From contig GG745332.1 in NCBI GenBank assembly GCA_000151295.1, forward strand, positions 241,531 through 305,530: a stretch of 64,000 nt of DNA. Reading direction: 5' to 3'. The translations under genes and the position numbers were made by a program. The notes below the pieces were generated by a model. The model had not been told where the DNA came from and ran no database searches. It worked only from the letters and a program-made list of their open reading frames with translations. This document shows, piece by piece, positions 45,008-54,666 of the stretch. Origin of the DNA: Allomyces macrogynus ATCC 38327 (taxonomy: Eukaryota > Blastocladiomycota > Blastocladiomycetes > Blastocladiales > Blastocladiaceae). Within the stretch, counting starts at the first letter, position 1. Each line of letters opens with the position of its first letter.

Positions 45008-46249
45008 TCACGACGACTCCGATTGTCCCGGCAACCGGCTCAACTCGTCGAGCTTTCGCTCAATCACCGCCACGGCCTCATCAACCCGCGCATCGTACGT
45101 GTCGCCATGCAGCACCACGTACTCCTTATTCCTCGCGTCGAGCTCAGCCAAGAACCGCTCATACATCCGCTCCCGAATCTGCTCCCCATCCCGCGTCCCG
45201 TCCTGAACAAATGGCACCTTTTTCACGTCCGGGACCAGGTATACCGTGTGGTCCGGATGCCCCTCGTCAGCGTGTTGCGTGGCAATCGCTTCGAGCCGTG
45301 CCGCCGCCGCACAAAACTCGTCGCCCAGCTCCCCCGTCCCGTTCATAAACACGTCCGGTGCCATGTACCGCTCGTGCCAGATAATCGTCGCGAGCGAATC
45401 CGTATCGCACACGAGCACGCGGCGTGTGTCCTCTGCCGCCGCCGCCGCGCGCTCCATGGCCGTCTGCGCCTGCGCAATCTCGACAAAGTCAGCCGACTTC
45501 CACGCGCACGTCGGCGCCGCGGAATCGTTGTTGACCACGGTCTCGACATCGCCCGCGGCGATCTTGGCCTCGGTCGCGTCGCGGCCGTACTCGTGCACCC
45601 ACCGCGTCCCAAACTTCTCAGCGAGCCGTGCGGCGAGCGTTGACTTACCCGTCGACTCGGCGCCGACGAGAATCACGCGCAGCGCGTAGTAGGCGCGCAG
45701 GTACGGCGGTAGCAGCGACGTGACGTGCAAGTCCGAGCGAATCAGGTCCGCTGCACGGTCACCTTCGCCAAGTCGTGGAATCAGGGACCAGAACCGCGGA
45801 TGCAGCGGTGCTGCGCGCACGTCGGTCCCGCACACGGGCCACGCGATCCGCGCGCGGTCGACCGCCACATGCGCACAGGTCTTGGCGCCCTCCGCGAGCT
45901 CCGTCAGACACCGCGCGTAATTATCGCCATAGGATTCGGACGTAAAGACGGCGTCGGGCACGACACCGTTGAGCCAATCGACGGTGAGTCGCGCCCAGAG
46001 CGCCGAGTCGTCCTGGTCGTACGTGTCGATGACCATGCGTACATCGGCGGTCGGGAAGGCCGCGCGCACCCAGGCGGCGCGCCGTTCGCCCGAGGGGGTT
46101 TCGATCCGGTCGCCGCGCTCGCACACGAAAATGACGAGTCGGGTCGAGGCCAGGCGCGCGAATTGCATCAGGTACAGGTGGCCCGCGTGTGGCGGGTAGA
46201 ATTTGCCAATGCACACGCCGAGGGGATACTTGGGGGTCGTGCTGGACAT
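45008..46249 (-). CDS. NadR-like bifunctional NMN adenylyltransferase / nicotinamide riboside kinase
   Basis: Single exon, 413 aa. The N-terminal half is a nucleotidyltransferase: GKFYPPHAGHLYLM has the GxFxPxHxGH motif near residue 15, and VCGTDVRAAPLHPRFWSLIP stands at the second motif (xxGTxIRxNPxxxWxxIP). The C-terminal half is a P-loop kinase: ILVGAESTGKSTLAARLAEK, WVHEYGRD, then VCDTDSLATIIW. This is the NadR order of the bacterial enzyme without its helix-turn-helix repressor domain. In bacteria it makes NMN from nicotinamide riboside and then NAD. Fungi normally use separate Nma and Nrk proteins, so the fusion and lack of introns point to acquisition from bacteria. GC content matches its neighbours. 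Confidence 0.88.
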   Translation of the reverse strand: MSSTTPKYPLGVCIGKFYPPHAGHLYLMQFARLASTRLVIFVCERGDRIETPSGERRAAWVRAAFPTADVRMVIDTYDQDDSALWARLTVDWLNGVVPDAVFTSESYGDNYARCLTELAEGAKTCAHVAVDRARIAWPVCGTDVRAAPLHPRFWSLIPRLGEGDRAADLIRSDLHVTSLLPPYLRAYYALRVILVGAESTGKSTLAARLAEKFGTRWVHEYGRDATEAKIAAGDVETVVNNDSAAPTCAWKSADFVEIAQAQTAMERAAAAAEDTRRVLVCDTDSLATIIWHERYMAPDVFMNGTGELGDEFCAAAARLEAIATQHADEGHPDHTVYLVPDVKKVPFVQDGTRDGEQIRERMYERFLAELDARNKEYVVLHGDTYDARVDEAVAVIERKLDELSRLPGQSESS

Positions 46250-47113
46250 GATGATGGGGTCTTTGGACGCTGTTGCGAGTGTTGAATCGTCGTCGGGAAA
46301 GGAAGAGAGTTTGGCTAGGAGATTGGTCGTCTTGGTCGCTGATAGTTATTGCCGACAGGATGGTGGAGAGAATGGTCGGTTGTTGGGTTGAGTCTCAGTG
46401 AGTTGCTGGTCAAGAAACGTCAAGTGCAGGCCGAACGTTCAGCCGATCTGCGACATTTGGCGCCAGGGTCCACGTCATTCCACTTGCATCTCCCATTAAA
46501 AGCTTCCAAGTTGCAACGAGTTGCAACACCCCATCGCGACCTGCCCGACGTCAGCAAACGTATTCCTCGTTCGGTGGAGGAACTAGTGGTCGCGATCCGC
46601 GTCGTCCAGCTTTCTCTAATGGTCGTGCAATGATGTGCCGCAATTTGGTCCCATTCTCGACGCTCTCGATCTTTGGCCACGCATGGTCAGTGGCGCCCGA
46701 ATTTTATGGGTCCGAGGTCGGCATACAATCCGCGCCTTTCCATATCTCTCCACCCGCGTTCGCTCGCCTACGGCCGGCGCCGCCACAGCATCACGTTCCC
46801 CTTGTCTCGGTGGGGCTTCAAGAATGGGAATCGCACCTGAATCATGACAGTCTTGAATCAGGGATGCAGAGGGAAGAGTGCACACAATGCCGCTGCCCGC
46901 CCTCGCCGAGCAGTTCGGCGTAAATCACGACGGAGACGCTTTGAATTAGCACGCCGCTGCAGGACAACGAGCGGCACACCAGGTCGACGCGTTACGAGCC
47001 TCGGCTGGCGGAAAAACGCGTTCAAGCAATACGCGTGGAAAAGTCGCCGCGGGTCCACCGGTCACTGCACCTCGACGCGCTTTCCAGCGCCGTGGCCGAA
47101 CAGGATCACGGGC
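46250..47113. other. Intergenic upstream of NadR-like and secreted-peptide genes
   Basis: About 860 bases between divergent genes. No coding exon recognised. Confidence 0.45.
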
Positions 47114-47120
47114 TATAAAT
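47114..47120 (+). promoter_or_regulatory. TATA box of the small secreted peptide gene
   Basis: TATAAAT (within GCTATAAATACC), about 100 bases upstream of the ATG at 47217, in a GC-rich surrounding. A textbook TATA element at a plausible distance. Confidence 0.7.
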
Positions 47121-47216
47121 ACCAGGCGGGCCCCTCGCTGGTGTCGCCCATTCCTCGCGCAGCGGCCCTGATAAACGCGTCGATTCCCCCGCTCATACCC
47201 TTGCATCTCGCCCACC

Positions 47217-47562
47217 ATGGCCAAGTTCTCGCTCAAATCGTTTGCCGCGGCCGCGTTCCTGATCTTTGGCGTTGTCGCGTCGCCGTCCGGCGTGCACGCG
47301 GCCCCCGCGGCCAGCTCCGATGCCCAAGACGCCAATGCTGCGCTGATCAACGCCAAACTCGCCGAACTGAACAGCTTAATCAAGGGCGTTGGTGCGTGCA
47401 CTGAGCATGCCTGGTCGCGATACCTTGACAAGATGATGAACACTGACGCGTCTCCATTTTTTGTCAATTTGGTCCCAAACAGACCCGGCCATTTTCTGCG
47501 GCCCCACGTTCTGCTCGCAGTGCAAGAACATCGGCGGGTGCGGGTGCTGCCTGATCGGGTAA
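47217..47562 (+). CDS. Small secreted cysteine-rich peptide, 84 aa
   Basis: Two exons (47217-47391, 47483-47562) join in phase across a 91-nt intron (donor GTGCGT, acceptor CAAACAG). The N-terminal 28 residues form a signal peptide (FAAAAFLIFGVVASPSGVHA) followed by an Ala/Asp/Asn-rich propeptide-like helix. Exon 2 codes the whole cysteine core, FCGPTFCSQCKNIGGCGCC, with six cysteines in 20 residues, then LIG and stop. This exon layout (leader plus compact disulfide core) is common for secreted peptides with defence or signalling roles. I recognise no family. Strong TATA box upstream. Confidence 0.75.
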
Positions 47563-47731
47563 ACGCGATACTTGCGCGCGAGTTTCGACCATCACCGAGT
47601 TCGCTGCAAGTTTGGCGTCGCCGTCGTGCGACGCGTTTCTTTTGCTGTCGATGACGGTCTCGTTCGAGACCGGATCGAGTACATATCGATACATATAGAT
47701 GCGCAGTTGGTGTCTTTTGCATTACCTCAGA

Positions 47732-48270
47732 TCATGCGATCCGAGGATGCCTGCATATGACGCCGCCGTTTGCGCGTGCTGTGGACAACGCCCACTCCGC
47801 CCACCAGGATGAAACAGCTTGTGATACATGGTCCTGCAACGTGCTGAACGCGACAGGGTCAGAAATAACCACAGGATGCCGATGTGGCGTTTGTATCGTG
47901 CATCCTTCGCCAAGTACCCCCGTGTCGCCACAATACGCGTCCATGGCGCGCCAAGTAAAGTCGTCGTCTCCGAGCACGATCGTGAGCGTCCCTCAAACCA
48001 CCTCCCCCTCACGCGCTCTGCGCCCCAACTGTTCAGTCCTGATCTCGTCCTCCTCATATCCAAAAATGACCGTTGACGCGCCGCCGGGACCTGGATCTGC
48101 AACGGCGATACGTGCATATACCAGCCCGCGGCACCCCCCGTCGTCTCCAGCACCAACGACGACGCCACGACCGTCTTCCTGTCAAACTCCCATGGGCCGA
48201 CTTGCGCCGCATCACCGACGATGAGCCGATGCCCGGCCCACCTACAACCACCCTGACGATCCTCATGGTC
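47732..48270 (-). CDS. Possible small gene, 5' end unresolved
   Basis: Two candidate exons join in phase across an 86-nt intron (47992-48077, donor GTCAAC). The upstream exon ends WEFDRKTVVASSLVLETT, GGAAGWYMHVSPLQIQVPAA. Exon 2 (47991-47732) reads TLTIVLGDDDFTWRAMDAYC and continues to the stop at 47732. The peptide looks protein-like, but no family is recognised and no start codon was settled. Its 5' part overlaps the plus-strand thioredoxin-like frame that starts at 48229. Confidence 0.4.
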
Positions 48271-49388
48271 TCTCGCCGCGCGTGCGGCAACTGTCACACA
48301 TTCACGCGCAACGACCTCCCCACTCTCGTCCGCGCCGCGGGCGATATTGACCCGCACCTCCTCTCCGTCATCTACTGTTCGATCGACCACGACCTCGAAA
48401 TCGCACGCAGCCAAGCCGAAGAACTCGCGCCCAAATCGGTCCCAGCCGACCACCTGTACTGGTTCGCTGTACTGGTTCGCGATCGTCTCGCCCGCCGCCC
48501 GCGAGGCTTACACACGACTCGCCCACGCGATGCCGGAACCGGGCGTTGGTGCCGTGCTCCCGTTTGTCATGGTTTTTGAGACGGCGACGGGGCGCGCGAT
48601 GGCCGCGCAGGCGTGGCACGAACTGTGTGCGGCGGCGAGCCCGGAGGACTGTTTGCGCGAGTGGAGCAGCGGGGAGGCGGAGCTCGTGCGCCGTGCGCAT
48701 GCGGGCGGGTTGTTGGGTGGCCAGATTCTGTGGACGGCGTTGGCGCCGGGAGTCGAGCTCGCGCCACTGGTCGTGATCGCGCATGTGGCTGCAGACGTGG
48801 AGAACGCGGTGTGTCGTGAGGCCATGACGGCAGTGACCAAGTTTGCTGCGCAGGTGCCGCAGGGGAAATTGTCGCTGATCGTCGTGCCGATGGCCAAGAT
48901 CGGCGTGGAGAGGGCGGCAGAGGCGTGGAGCGAGGTTCTGCGCGTGCGGGTGCCAGAGGGGTCGTGTCCGGTTTGGGCGAGGAGGTGGAGTGGACGCCGC
49001 GCGACTTGGCCGAGAAACTCGCGACTTGGCCGAGAAACTCGAGGTGCGACCGGCGATGGTGGGCATGGTCGGACCCTCGGTCCGTGTTTATCGCCGCGAC
49101 TCGGGAGTCTGTGTGTCGGAGGGCGGCGCGTACCGCGAGATCTTGGAGAGTGACGTGGACGTGGATGAGTGGTTGGCCAGGGCCTATGCGGGGGCGTTTG
49201 CGTATTATGTGGAAGTGTATGGGTGGACGATGCTGGTTCGCGTGATGGAGAACGGTTGGTATCAAAATGGGATGGTGCTGGATGGATGGAATGGAAATAA
49301 TTGGTTGTCGGTGTTTCTTTTGAGTCGTGCGTCAGTCGGTCTCGCGAGCCGGCTTTACACGTTATTTCCCCAGAGCCAGACGAGATAA
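48229..49388 (+). pseudogene. Thioredoxin-fold-like gene broken by tandem microduplications
   Basis: From ATG 48229 the frame reads TLTILMVSRRACGNCHTFTR, a beta strand followed by a CxxC active-site-like motif as in thioredoxins. Near 48455-48481 the 13-nt unit CTGTACTGGTTCG occurs twice; deleting one copy fuses ADHLYWF to AIVSPAAREAYTRLAH in frame. Near 48998-49041 the 20-nt unit GCGACTTGGCCGAGAAACTC occurs twice; deleting one joins TPRDLAEKLEVRPAM. One more frame change is needed near 48950. The downstream part (VYGWTMLVRVMENGWYQNG) ends at 49388. No full-length family identified. Confidence 0.55.
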
Positions 49389-49420
49389 ACGGAGAACCAA
49401 GAACCAAATACGTGTCGTAA

Positions 49421-50310
49421 TCACTGAAGCACAAAATTGAACCGGCTCAGCAGGTACGGGATCGCGCTGATTTGATTGCCAAACCGCGACGAGTTTTCGT
49501 AAATCTCGAACAGCGGCACGGCCATGAGCTTCAGGTTGCGCGGAATCCAGAGCGTCCCTGGATGGGTGGAGAAATGAGAGATGAGCGGGGAGAGCACAGT
49601 GCAACGGAATCTGGGCAAAGGTGCGTACTGTGTGGCGGCAACAGGACCAGGAACACCTTCTTGTTCTCCTTAGGCCGCGTAATGTGCGCGGGCAGGTACG
49701 GGTACTACGCGCGCGCGAGAATCCGTATTGTTCATGAGGACACGGCAAGCGAGAAGCCAGGTCAGAACGAGTACGGACCAGGAAACTCTCAAAGTTCGTG
49801 CGCCACCACTGGCCAATACACTCACGAATATCCCAATCGTCGGCGCCCTCGAACAGGGGCTCGCCGCCATCGGTAGTCGCGAGCACGCGCGACAGCTGCT
49901 TGTTGAGCCGCAGCTTGAGCCCTTCGATCTCATCCTCGCCCGGCTGCAAGTAATCGCCCGGCCTAGACACGGCGGTAACAAAAATTAGCGGGCCGCGTCG
50001 AGATCGTCGAAGGGGAAGGATTGCGTCGCGTACAGCTTGAAGAAACTGTTGGCGATCTGCAGCAACAGCACGTGCGGGTGGTTGTGCACGTGCACAACCA
50101 CAATCGCCTCGACGGTGCGGCGCATCCCGTGCGTCTCGTACTGCCGCTGCAGTCGCTCGAGCCGCGCAGGCACGCTCGAGTCTTCCTCGGGTTGGTCCTC
50201 CTTCTGCGCAAACGAGTAGTTGGCTGGGTGCGAAAGTTGGTCTCAGCGCTTCAGCACGTGGATTTGGTGCACAGCACGATCGATCGTGCGCGCCGCCACG
50301 TACAAAGAGG
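49421..50310 (-). CDS. Cleavage factor Im 25-kDa subunit (NUDT21/CPSF5), first exon unresolved
   Basis: Exons 50223-50034, 49962-49779, 49704-49629 and 49557-49421 join in exact phase, and a short upstream exon ends at 50304. The resolved part is 195 aa; the human protein is 227 aa. Order and motifs match CFIm25: HPLSNYSF and DSSVPARL, then GMRRTVEAIVVVHVHNHPHV, LLLQIANSFFKL, PGDYLQPGEDEIEGLK, CIGQWWRTNFESFL, YPYLPAHITRPKENKKVFLV, and the closing LLSRFNF. It is a Nudix-fold RNA-binding protein without hydrolase activity that recognises UGUA elements upstream of poly(A) sites. Baker's yeast lacks it. The start codon lies in an upstream exon not found. Confidence 0.92.
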
Positions 50311-51296
50311 ATGTCTAGGGCATCGTGGTCGTGGTGGTCGGTGTTTTGGTCATTTTGATGGTCCTGGGGCACACCGACTGTTTTGCGACGACCAGTCTTC
50401 CGCGGTGGCCGTCGTTGGCCATGGCATTGGTTCGATTTCATACAGTTGGATTTCTGTGTTGCCGAGAATGCTCATTTTGCAGCGACTTGTCCTTGGATTA
50501 CGGTTGAAATATGTGAAATTCGAGCTGTCGACGACGCTCCTCAGTTATTCTAAGCGGCTGTCAGCGAGTCAGCGACCGCTTGTTCTGTGTTTGGTTCAAC
50601 CATCTGGAAACCAAGCGTCAAACTTGATTTGCCACTTTTCGTTTACCCACTTCTTTGGTTCGAATCCCCTAGTCAACCGTGAAGTTTTCATTTAGTCGCG
50701 ATCACCGGCACGAACACGCGCGTTAAACGAGATCGCGACCACAGTCAAGAAATGTCAATAATTTGAGCGGGCCCAAGTAGAGGCGCGAGACGAGGACAAA
50801 TGAAGGAGGGAGCAGAATACCGACCCGATATTTATTATGGTCCAGCATGCCAGTGCCACGTCGCCACATCTCTGGGATCTGTGCTGGAACTCTGGCCGTT
50901 TGCGTGCTCGGCTTTTCGTTACAATGCTCGAGTGTATTAGCTGCGAAAGAATTGGCTATGTTGGGTTGCGCCTGCATACTTTTGTCAAGGTTGATCGTTT
51001 GTTTTTCGTCTGTGGACAGAGCTGCATATCCTTGCCTTGGCATCGAGCGGGTCGTGCGAGAACCATGATTTCTTCTGGTTCGACCCATACTGAGGACGAG
51101 CAACAGATCATCAGCGTGGAGAGGAAGGTGAGGTCAGCATTCAGCAGTGCATGTGTTAAAAATGTTCAACATTGCAATGTACAAAACGGTTCACTACAGC
51201 GAGTACGCGAACAAGCGATAAATAAACAAAACCCGGCACGGTCCAACAACACAAAACCAAACCAAAAAGTCCCGATCCAAACCATTCCCATTGAGC
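50311..51296. other. Intergenic, about 1 kb
   Basis: Upstream flank and probable first exon of the CFIm25 gene, then the 3' flank of the coiled-coil gene. No other coding exon is supported. Confidence 0.4.
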
Positions 51297-54164
51297 TCAC
51301 GCCGCGCTCGTCGCGATCGGCGGCATGACGTCCACCTCCGGTGCCGCATCCGCAACGGTCACTACCTCCTTCTCCACCGCCAACTGCTGCATCCTGCGCT
51401 TGACCTCCTCCAACTCGAGCGCCAACGTCTCGGCGCGATGCTCTGCGACCACCGCACGCGCCTCCCACAACTTCCTCTCCTGCTCGAACCGCGCCCCCTG
51501 CCGGCGCTGTGCCATGACCAAATCCAGCTCGCGCGCCTCGAGAGCGGCCACTCGCGCACCCAAGTTGGCCTCCTGCTGCCGCCGCAACGACGCCGTCGGC
51601 CGCGCCTCGAGCGTGTGCAACTTGTCGTTGGCCTCGGCGGCAGCGGCCGCGGCGGTAGCTGCCCGGTCGTGCCAGTTTTGCGCGTCGGCCCGGGCCGCGG
51701 CGAGGTCGGCTTCGAGCGAGCTGATCCGGTCGAATTGTGCGGCGAGTTCCGGCTCGAGCGCGGCGAGTCGGGATTCGAGCGTCGATGCGAGAGCGCGGAA
51801 TTGCGCAAGATCGTCGGACGCGGTCGCGTCGATGGAGGCGTCGGCGGTCTCGACCGCGGGTGTTGGTGGGTCGATGGGTGCAGTCGCGGCAGCGGCGTCG
51901 GCCGTGGCAGCTTGTGCGGCCGCGAGGTAGGTCTCGAGCTGCTCGATCCGCGCCTGGAGTTGCGCAACGACCGGTTCCAGATCCTCGTGCGCGACGACTG
52001 ACTCGGCATCCACGTCCTCCACTGCGCGTGCCGCAGTCTCTTGCGCGTGTTCCGCAACTTCCTCGACACGTGCCACGGCCTCGGCCTTGACCTGCACCAA
52101 CTCGGCCTCGAGCTGCTCGACTTTCGCGCGCAATTGCGCGACCACCTCATCGTCCTCCCGCCCCGCCAGCTCCCCCTCGAGTTTCTCCACCTTCTCCCGC
52201 AACTGCGCGGCGACATCATCCGCCTGCGCGGCCTTGGTCTCGACAACCGACACGAGCAAATGAGACTCGCCCGCCTTGGCTTTCCACTGTTCCATTTCCA
52301 CCTCGAGCGCAGCCACCTGCTGGTGCAGCGCATCCACATCCGCCGCGGCCGTCGCGACTGCAGCACTCGCAGCGACCTGGTTCAGTTGCGCCTGCAGCGC
52401 CTCCTTCTCGCGCAAGAGTTTCTTCAGCGCGTGTTCGAGCTTGTTCATATGCTCGATCTGCTCAATCGGCAACCCGGCGGGCGGCGCCAGCTGCACGACC
52501 CCCGCCCCGCCGGCCCCGGTGCGCGACGCGACGGCCTCACGCGCGACCGAGGTCACAAACGCGACCGTTTTCTGCACTTCCGCATCGGCCGAGCGCACGG
52601 GCACGCGGCGCAGCCGCAACCGCTCCCGCTCGGCGCCCAACAGGGTCATCGCCGTGAGGAGCACCGACGTGAGCGACTCGCAGTCGTGCGCGAAATCGCC
52701 CAACGGGTCGGTGACCGGGAACTGATTCATGGCCACCTGTAAGGCCGCGAGCGTCATGGCGGCCCGGGTCGCGTCGGCCAGGTCGTACATGACGTCGGTC
52801 AATTTGGACTCGAGTTGCCAGGAAAGCTCGACGTACTGCGCGCCGCCGTCGTCGCCGGCTGCAGCGGCGAGTGGGGCCAAGTCTGGGCGCAGGGCGTGCG
52901 CGACGGCGCGCCGAGTCACGGCGTCACCGTGGATGCGCGCGTAGAGGTTCGTGTAGACCGGGGTCGGGTCCGCGGAGAGCGCGCCGGGGCCGCCGGTGAG
53001 GGTGGAGCGCACGTCGGTCGCGGTGTTCGTGTGGCTCCGGGTATGCGACGAGGCCGCGGAGTGCGCGTGCGAGAGGGTCGGCGAGGCCGAACGGAGAAGG
53101 AGGTGGTTCCCGTAGGCCGCGCGGATCGGGGACGAGGGAAGTTGTTGCGGGACTAGGTCCTGCGCGAGACGGTAGACGTCCATGGGTGTCGACGGGATCG
53201 GGACGGGCGAGGCCACGCGAAGGATGGGGGTCGGGTTGATCGCGGGCGGGACCGGGACGCCGCTAACGGACGACAGGTGCGCGTTGGCGCGTTCCAGGTC
53301 GCGCACGCGTTGTCGCAGGCGCGTCAGTTCGTCGGCGTCGGCAGTGGTCGCGGCGGTGGGCGTCGGTGGCGGGGACTGCATGCGCTGTAACGTGGTGCCA
53401 GGCGGTGCGGCGGTCGCACCGGTCGCGGTGAACGAAGTCGGCGACGTCGGCGAGTTGGCGGCCGCGGCCGCGGCAATCGGCGCGGTGCCTCCCATCGGGG
53501 ACGGCGACCCCGGGACCGGTGGAGGCGGCATGGGTGCAGCGCCCGACCAGTCGCCCGACCCGGCCTGTGCGGACACGCCCGTCGCACGGCGTGCGGCCAT
53601 CAGCGACCCGATCACTTGCGGCGTCAGGGTCGCGTTCGTGGCGGCCGCGAGTTGCTCGTGGAGCCGAGCGACGTGCGCCGCATGTAAAGCGTCCTTGATT
53701 TCCGCGAGCCGTTTCATGAACATGTAGAGCTCGGACGTGAGCACTTCGATGCGCTTGGTGGCAAAGTCGAGCTGCTTGTCGGCGTGCTTGCGCGCGCGGC
53801 GGTCTTTACCAGCGTGCGCGAGCGCCTGTGCGGCCGACGCGCGCGATTGCAGTTCCGTGTCGAGCTTGGCGTGGTACTTGGCGATGATCGACTCGAGCAC
53901 GATGGCGTCCTGGTGGACAGAGGGGTAAGAACGCAAACAATCCAACAAGGATGAACGAGACAAGCGTACGCGCTGCATCTGCGCCTCCTGGGGGTCGCTT
54001 GGCACCGCGTCTGGGGCACCATTTGCGGTAGTGCCGTTGTTGACGAGCGCGAGTCGGCCGCCGGGATCCGCGGCCGGAGTCCACGCCGTGTAGGCGGCGG
54101 TGCCCGGCCGCGGCAGGGTCGATGCAGCGAGCGCGGCAGTCGCGCGGTCAATTGTGTTCATCAT
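51297..54164 (-). CDS. Long coiled-coil protein, function unknown
   Basis: About 935 aa from two exons (54164-53970, 53909-51297), if the 60-nt in-frame insert at 53910-53969 is an intron (donor GTACGC, acceptor CCACCAG). The first ATG at 54464 would add a low-complexity N-terminus, so MMNTIDR at 54164 is preferred. Near residue 70 a helix (DAIVLESIIAKYHAKLDTEL) begins a coiled coil. A Pro/Ser/Ala linker (near 53.2-53.6 kb) follows, then a helical domain (WQLESKLTDVMYDLADATRA), and finally more than 350 residues of continuous coiled coil rich in Gln/Glu/Ala/Leu. The pattern suits a cytoskeletal, golgin-like or centrosomal scaffold, but no family is recognised. Confidence 0.7.
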   Translation of the reverse strand: MMNTIDRATAALAASTLPRPGTAAYTAWTPAADPGGRLALVNNGTTANGAPDAVPSDPQEAQMQRVRLSRSSLLDCLRSYPSVHQDAIVLESIIAKYHAKLDTELQSRASAAQALAHAGKDRRARKHADKQLDFATKRIEVLTSELYMFMKRLAEIKDALHAAHVARLHEQLAAATNATLTPQVIGSLMAARRATGVSAQAGSGDWSGAAPMPPPPVPGSPSPMGGTAPIAAAAAANSPTSPTSFTATGATAAPPGTTLQRMQSPPPTPTAATTADADELTRLRQRVRDLERANAHLSSVSGVPVPPAINPTPILRVASPVPIPSTPMDVYRLAQDLVPQQLPSSPIRAAYGNHLLLRSASPTLSHAHSAASSHTRSHTNTATDVRSTLTGGPGALSADPTPVYTNLYARIHGDAVTRRAVAHALRPDLAPLAAAAGDDGGAQYVELSWQLESKLTDVMYDLADATRAAMTLAALQVAMNQFPVTDPLGDFAHDCESLTSVLLTAMTLLGAERERLRLRRVPVRSADAEVQKTVAFVTSVAREAVASRTGAGGAGVVQLAPPAGLPIEQIEHMNKLEHALKKLLREKEALQAQLNQVAASAAVATAAADVDALHQQVAALEVEMEQWKAKAGESHLLVSVVETKAAQADDVAAQLREKVEKLEGELAGREDDEVVAQLRAKVEQLEAELVQVKAEAVARVEEVAEHAQETAARAVEDVDAESVVAHEDLEPVVAQLQARIEQLETYLAAAQAATADAAAATAPIDPPTPAVETADASIDATASDDLAQFRALASTLESRLAALEPELAAQFDRISSLEADLAAARADAQNWHDRAATAAAAAAEANDKLHTLEARPTASLRRQQEANLGARVAALEARELDLVMAQRRQGARFEQERKLWEARAVVAEHRAETLALELEEVKRRMQQLAVEKEVVTVADAAPEVDVMPPIATSAA

Positions 54165-54666
54165 GGTTGCAGCAACGTCGGGCAGGTCGGTTCGGCGGGC
54201 AGGTGGGCAAGCGAGGCCCGCTGAGCGGCGGGGAGCGGTGCGAGGTTGGCGGCAAGTCGGGTGCGGGCAGTGCAGCCCGGGCGCATGGTGCGGCCGGCAC
54301 GTTGGTCGTGTCGGCAAGGCGTCGGTGTCGTGCAGCCGGCGTTGCTTGACGTTGTCGACATGGTGGTGTGGTGGTGCACAGGCTGTCGGGTGTTTGCGGT
54401 TCGGCTGCGCACTCCTTCGCACTCTGGCGACGCGAGGCAGCCGACGCTTCCTGGAAATATCCACCGCATCCTGCCAAATCGATCAAGAGCCAACAGGACC
54501 GCGCGGCCCATCGTTCAGCCTCGACCATCATCGTCGCCGATGTCGACGTCGTGATCGCACTTGCTGCCGTCCTCCGGGACCCGCCCATGATGCCAGCGCC
54601 TGCAACTTGCTGCAAAGCACCAGAACGACTCGCCAGTCAGCCTGAGCTTGCATCCTCCCCAGCGCC
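54165..54666. other. Divergent intergenic region
   Basis: About 500 bases separating the coiled-coil gene from the next plus-strand gene. No gene supported. Confidence 0.4.

Noticed and set aside
50655..50668. GGTTCGAATCC, the consensus of a tRNA T-arm
   Set aside because: The five bases on each side do not pair, and no D-arm, anticodon arm or acceptor stem can be built upstream.
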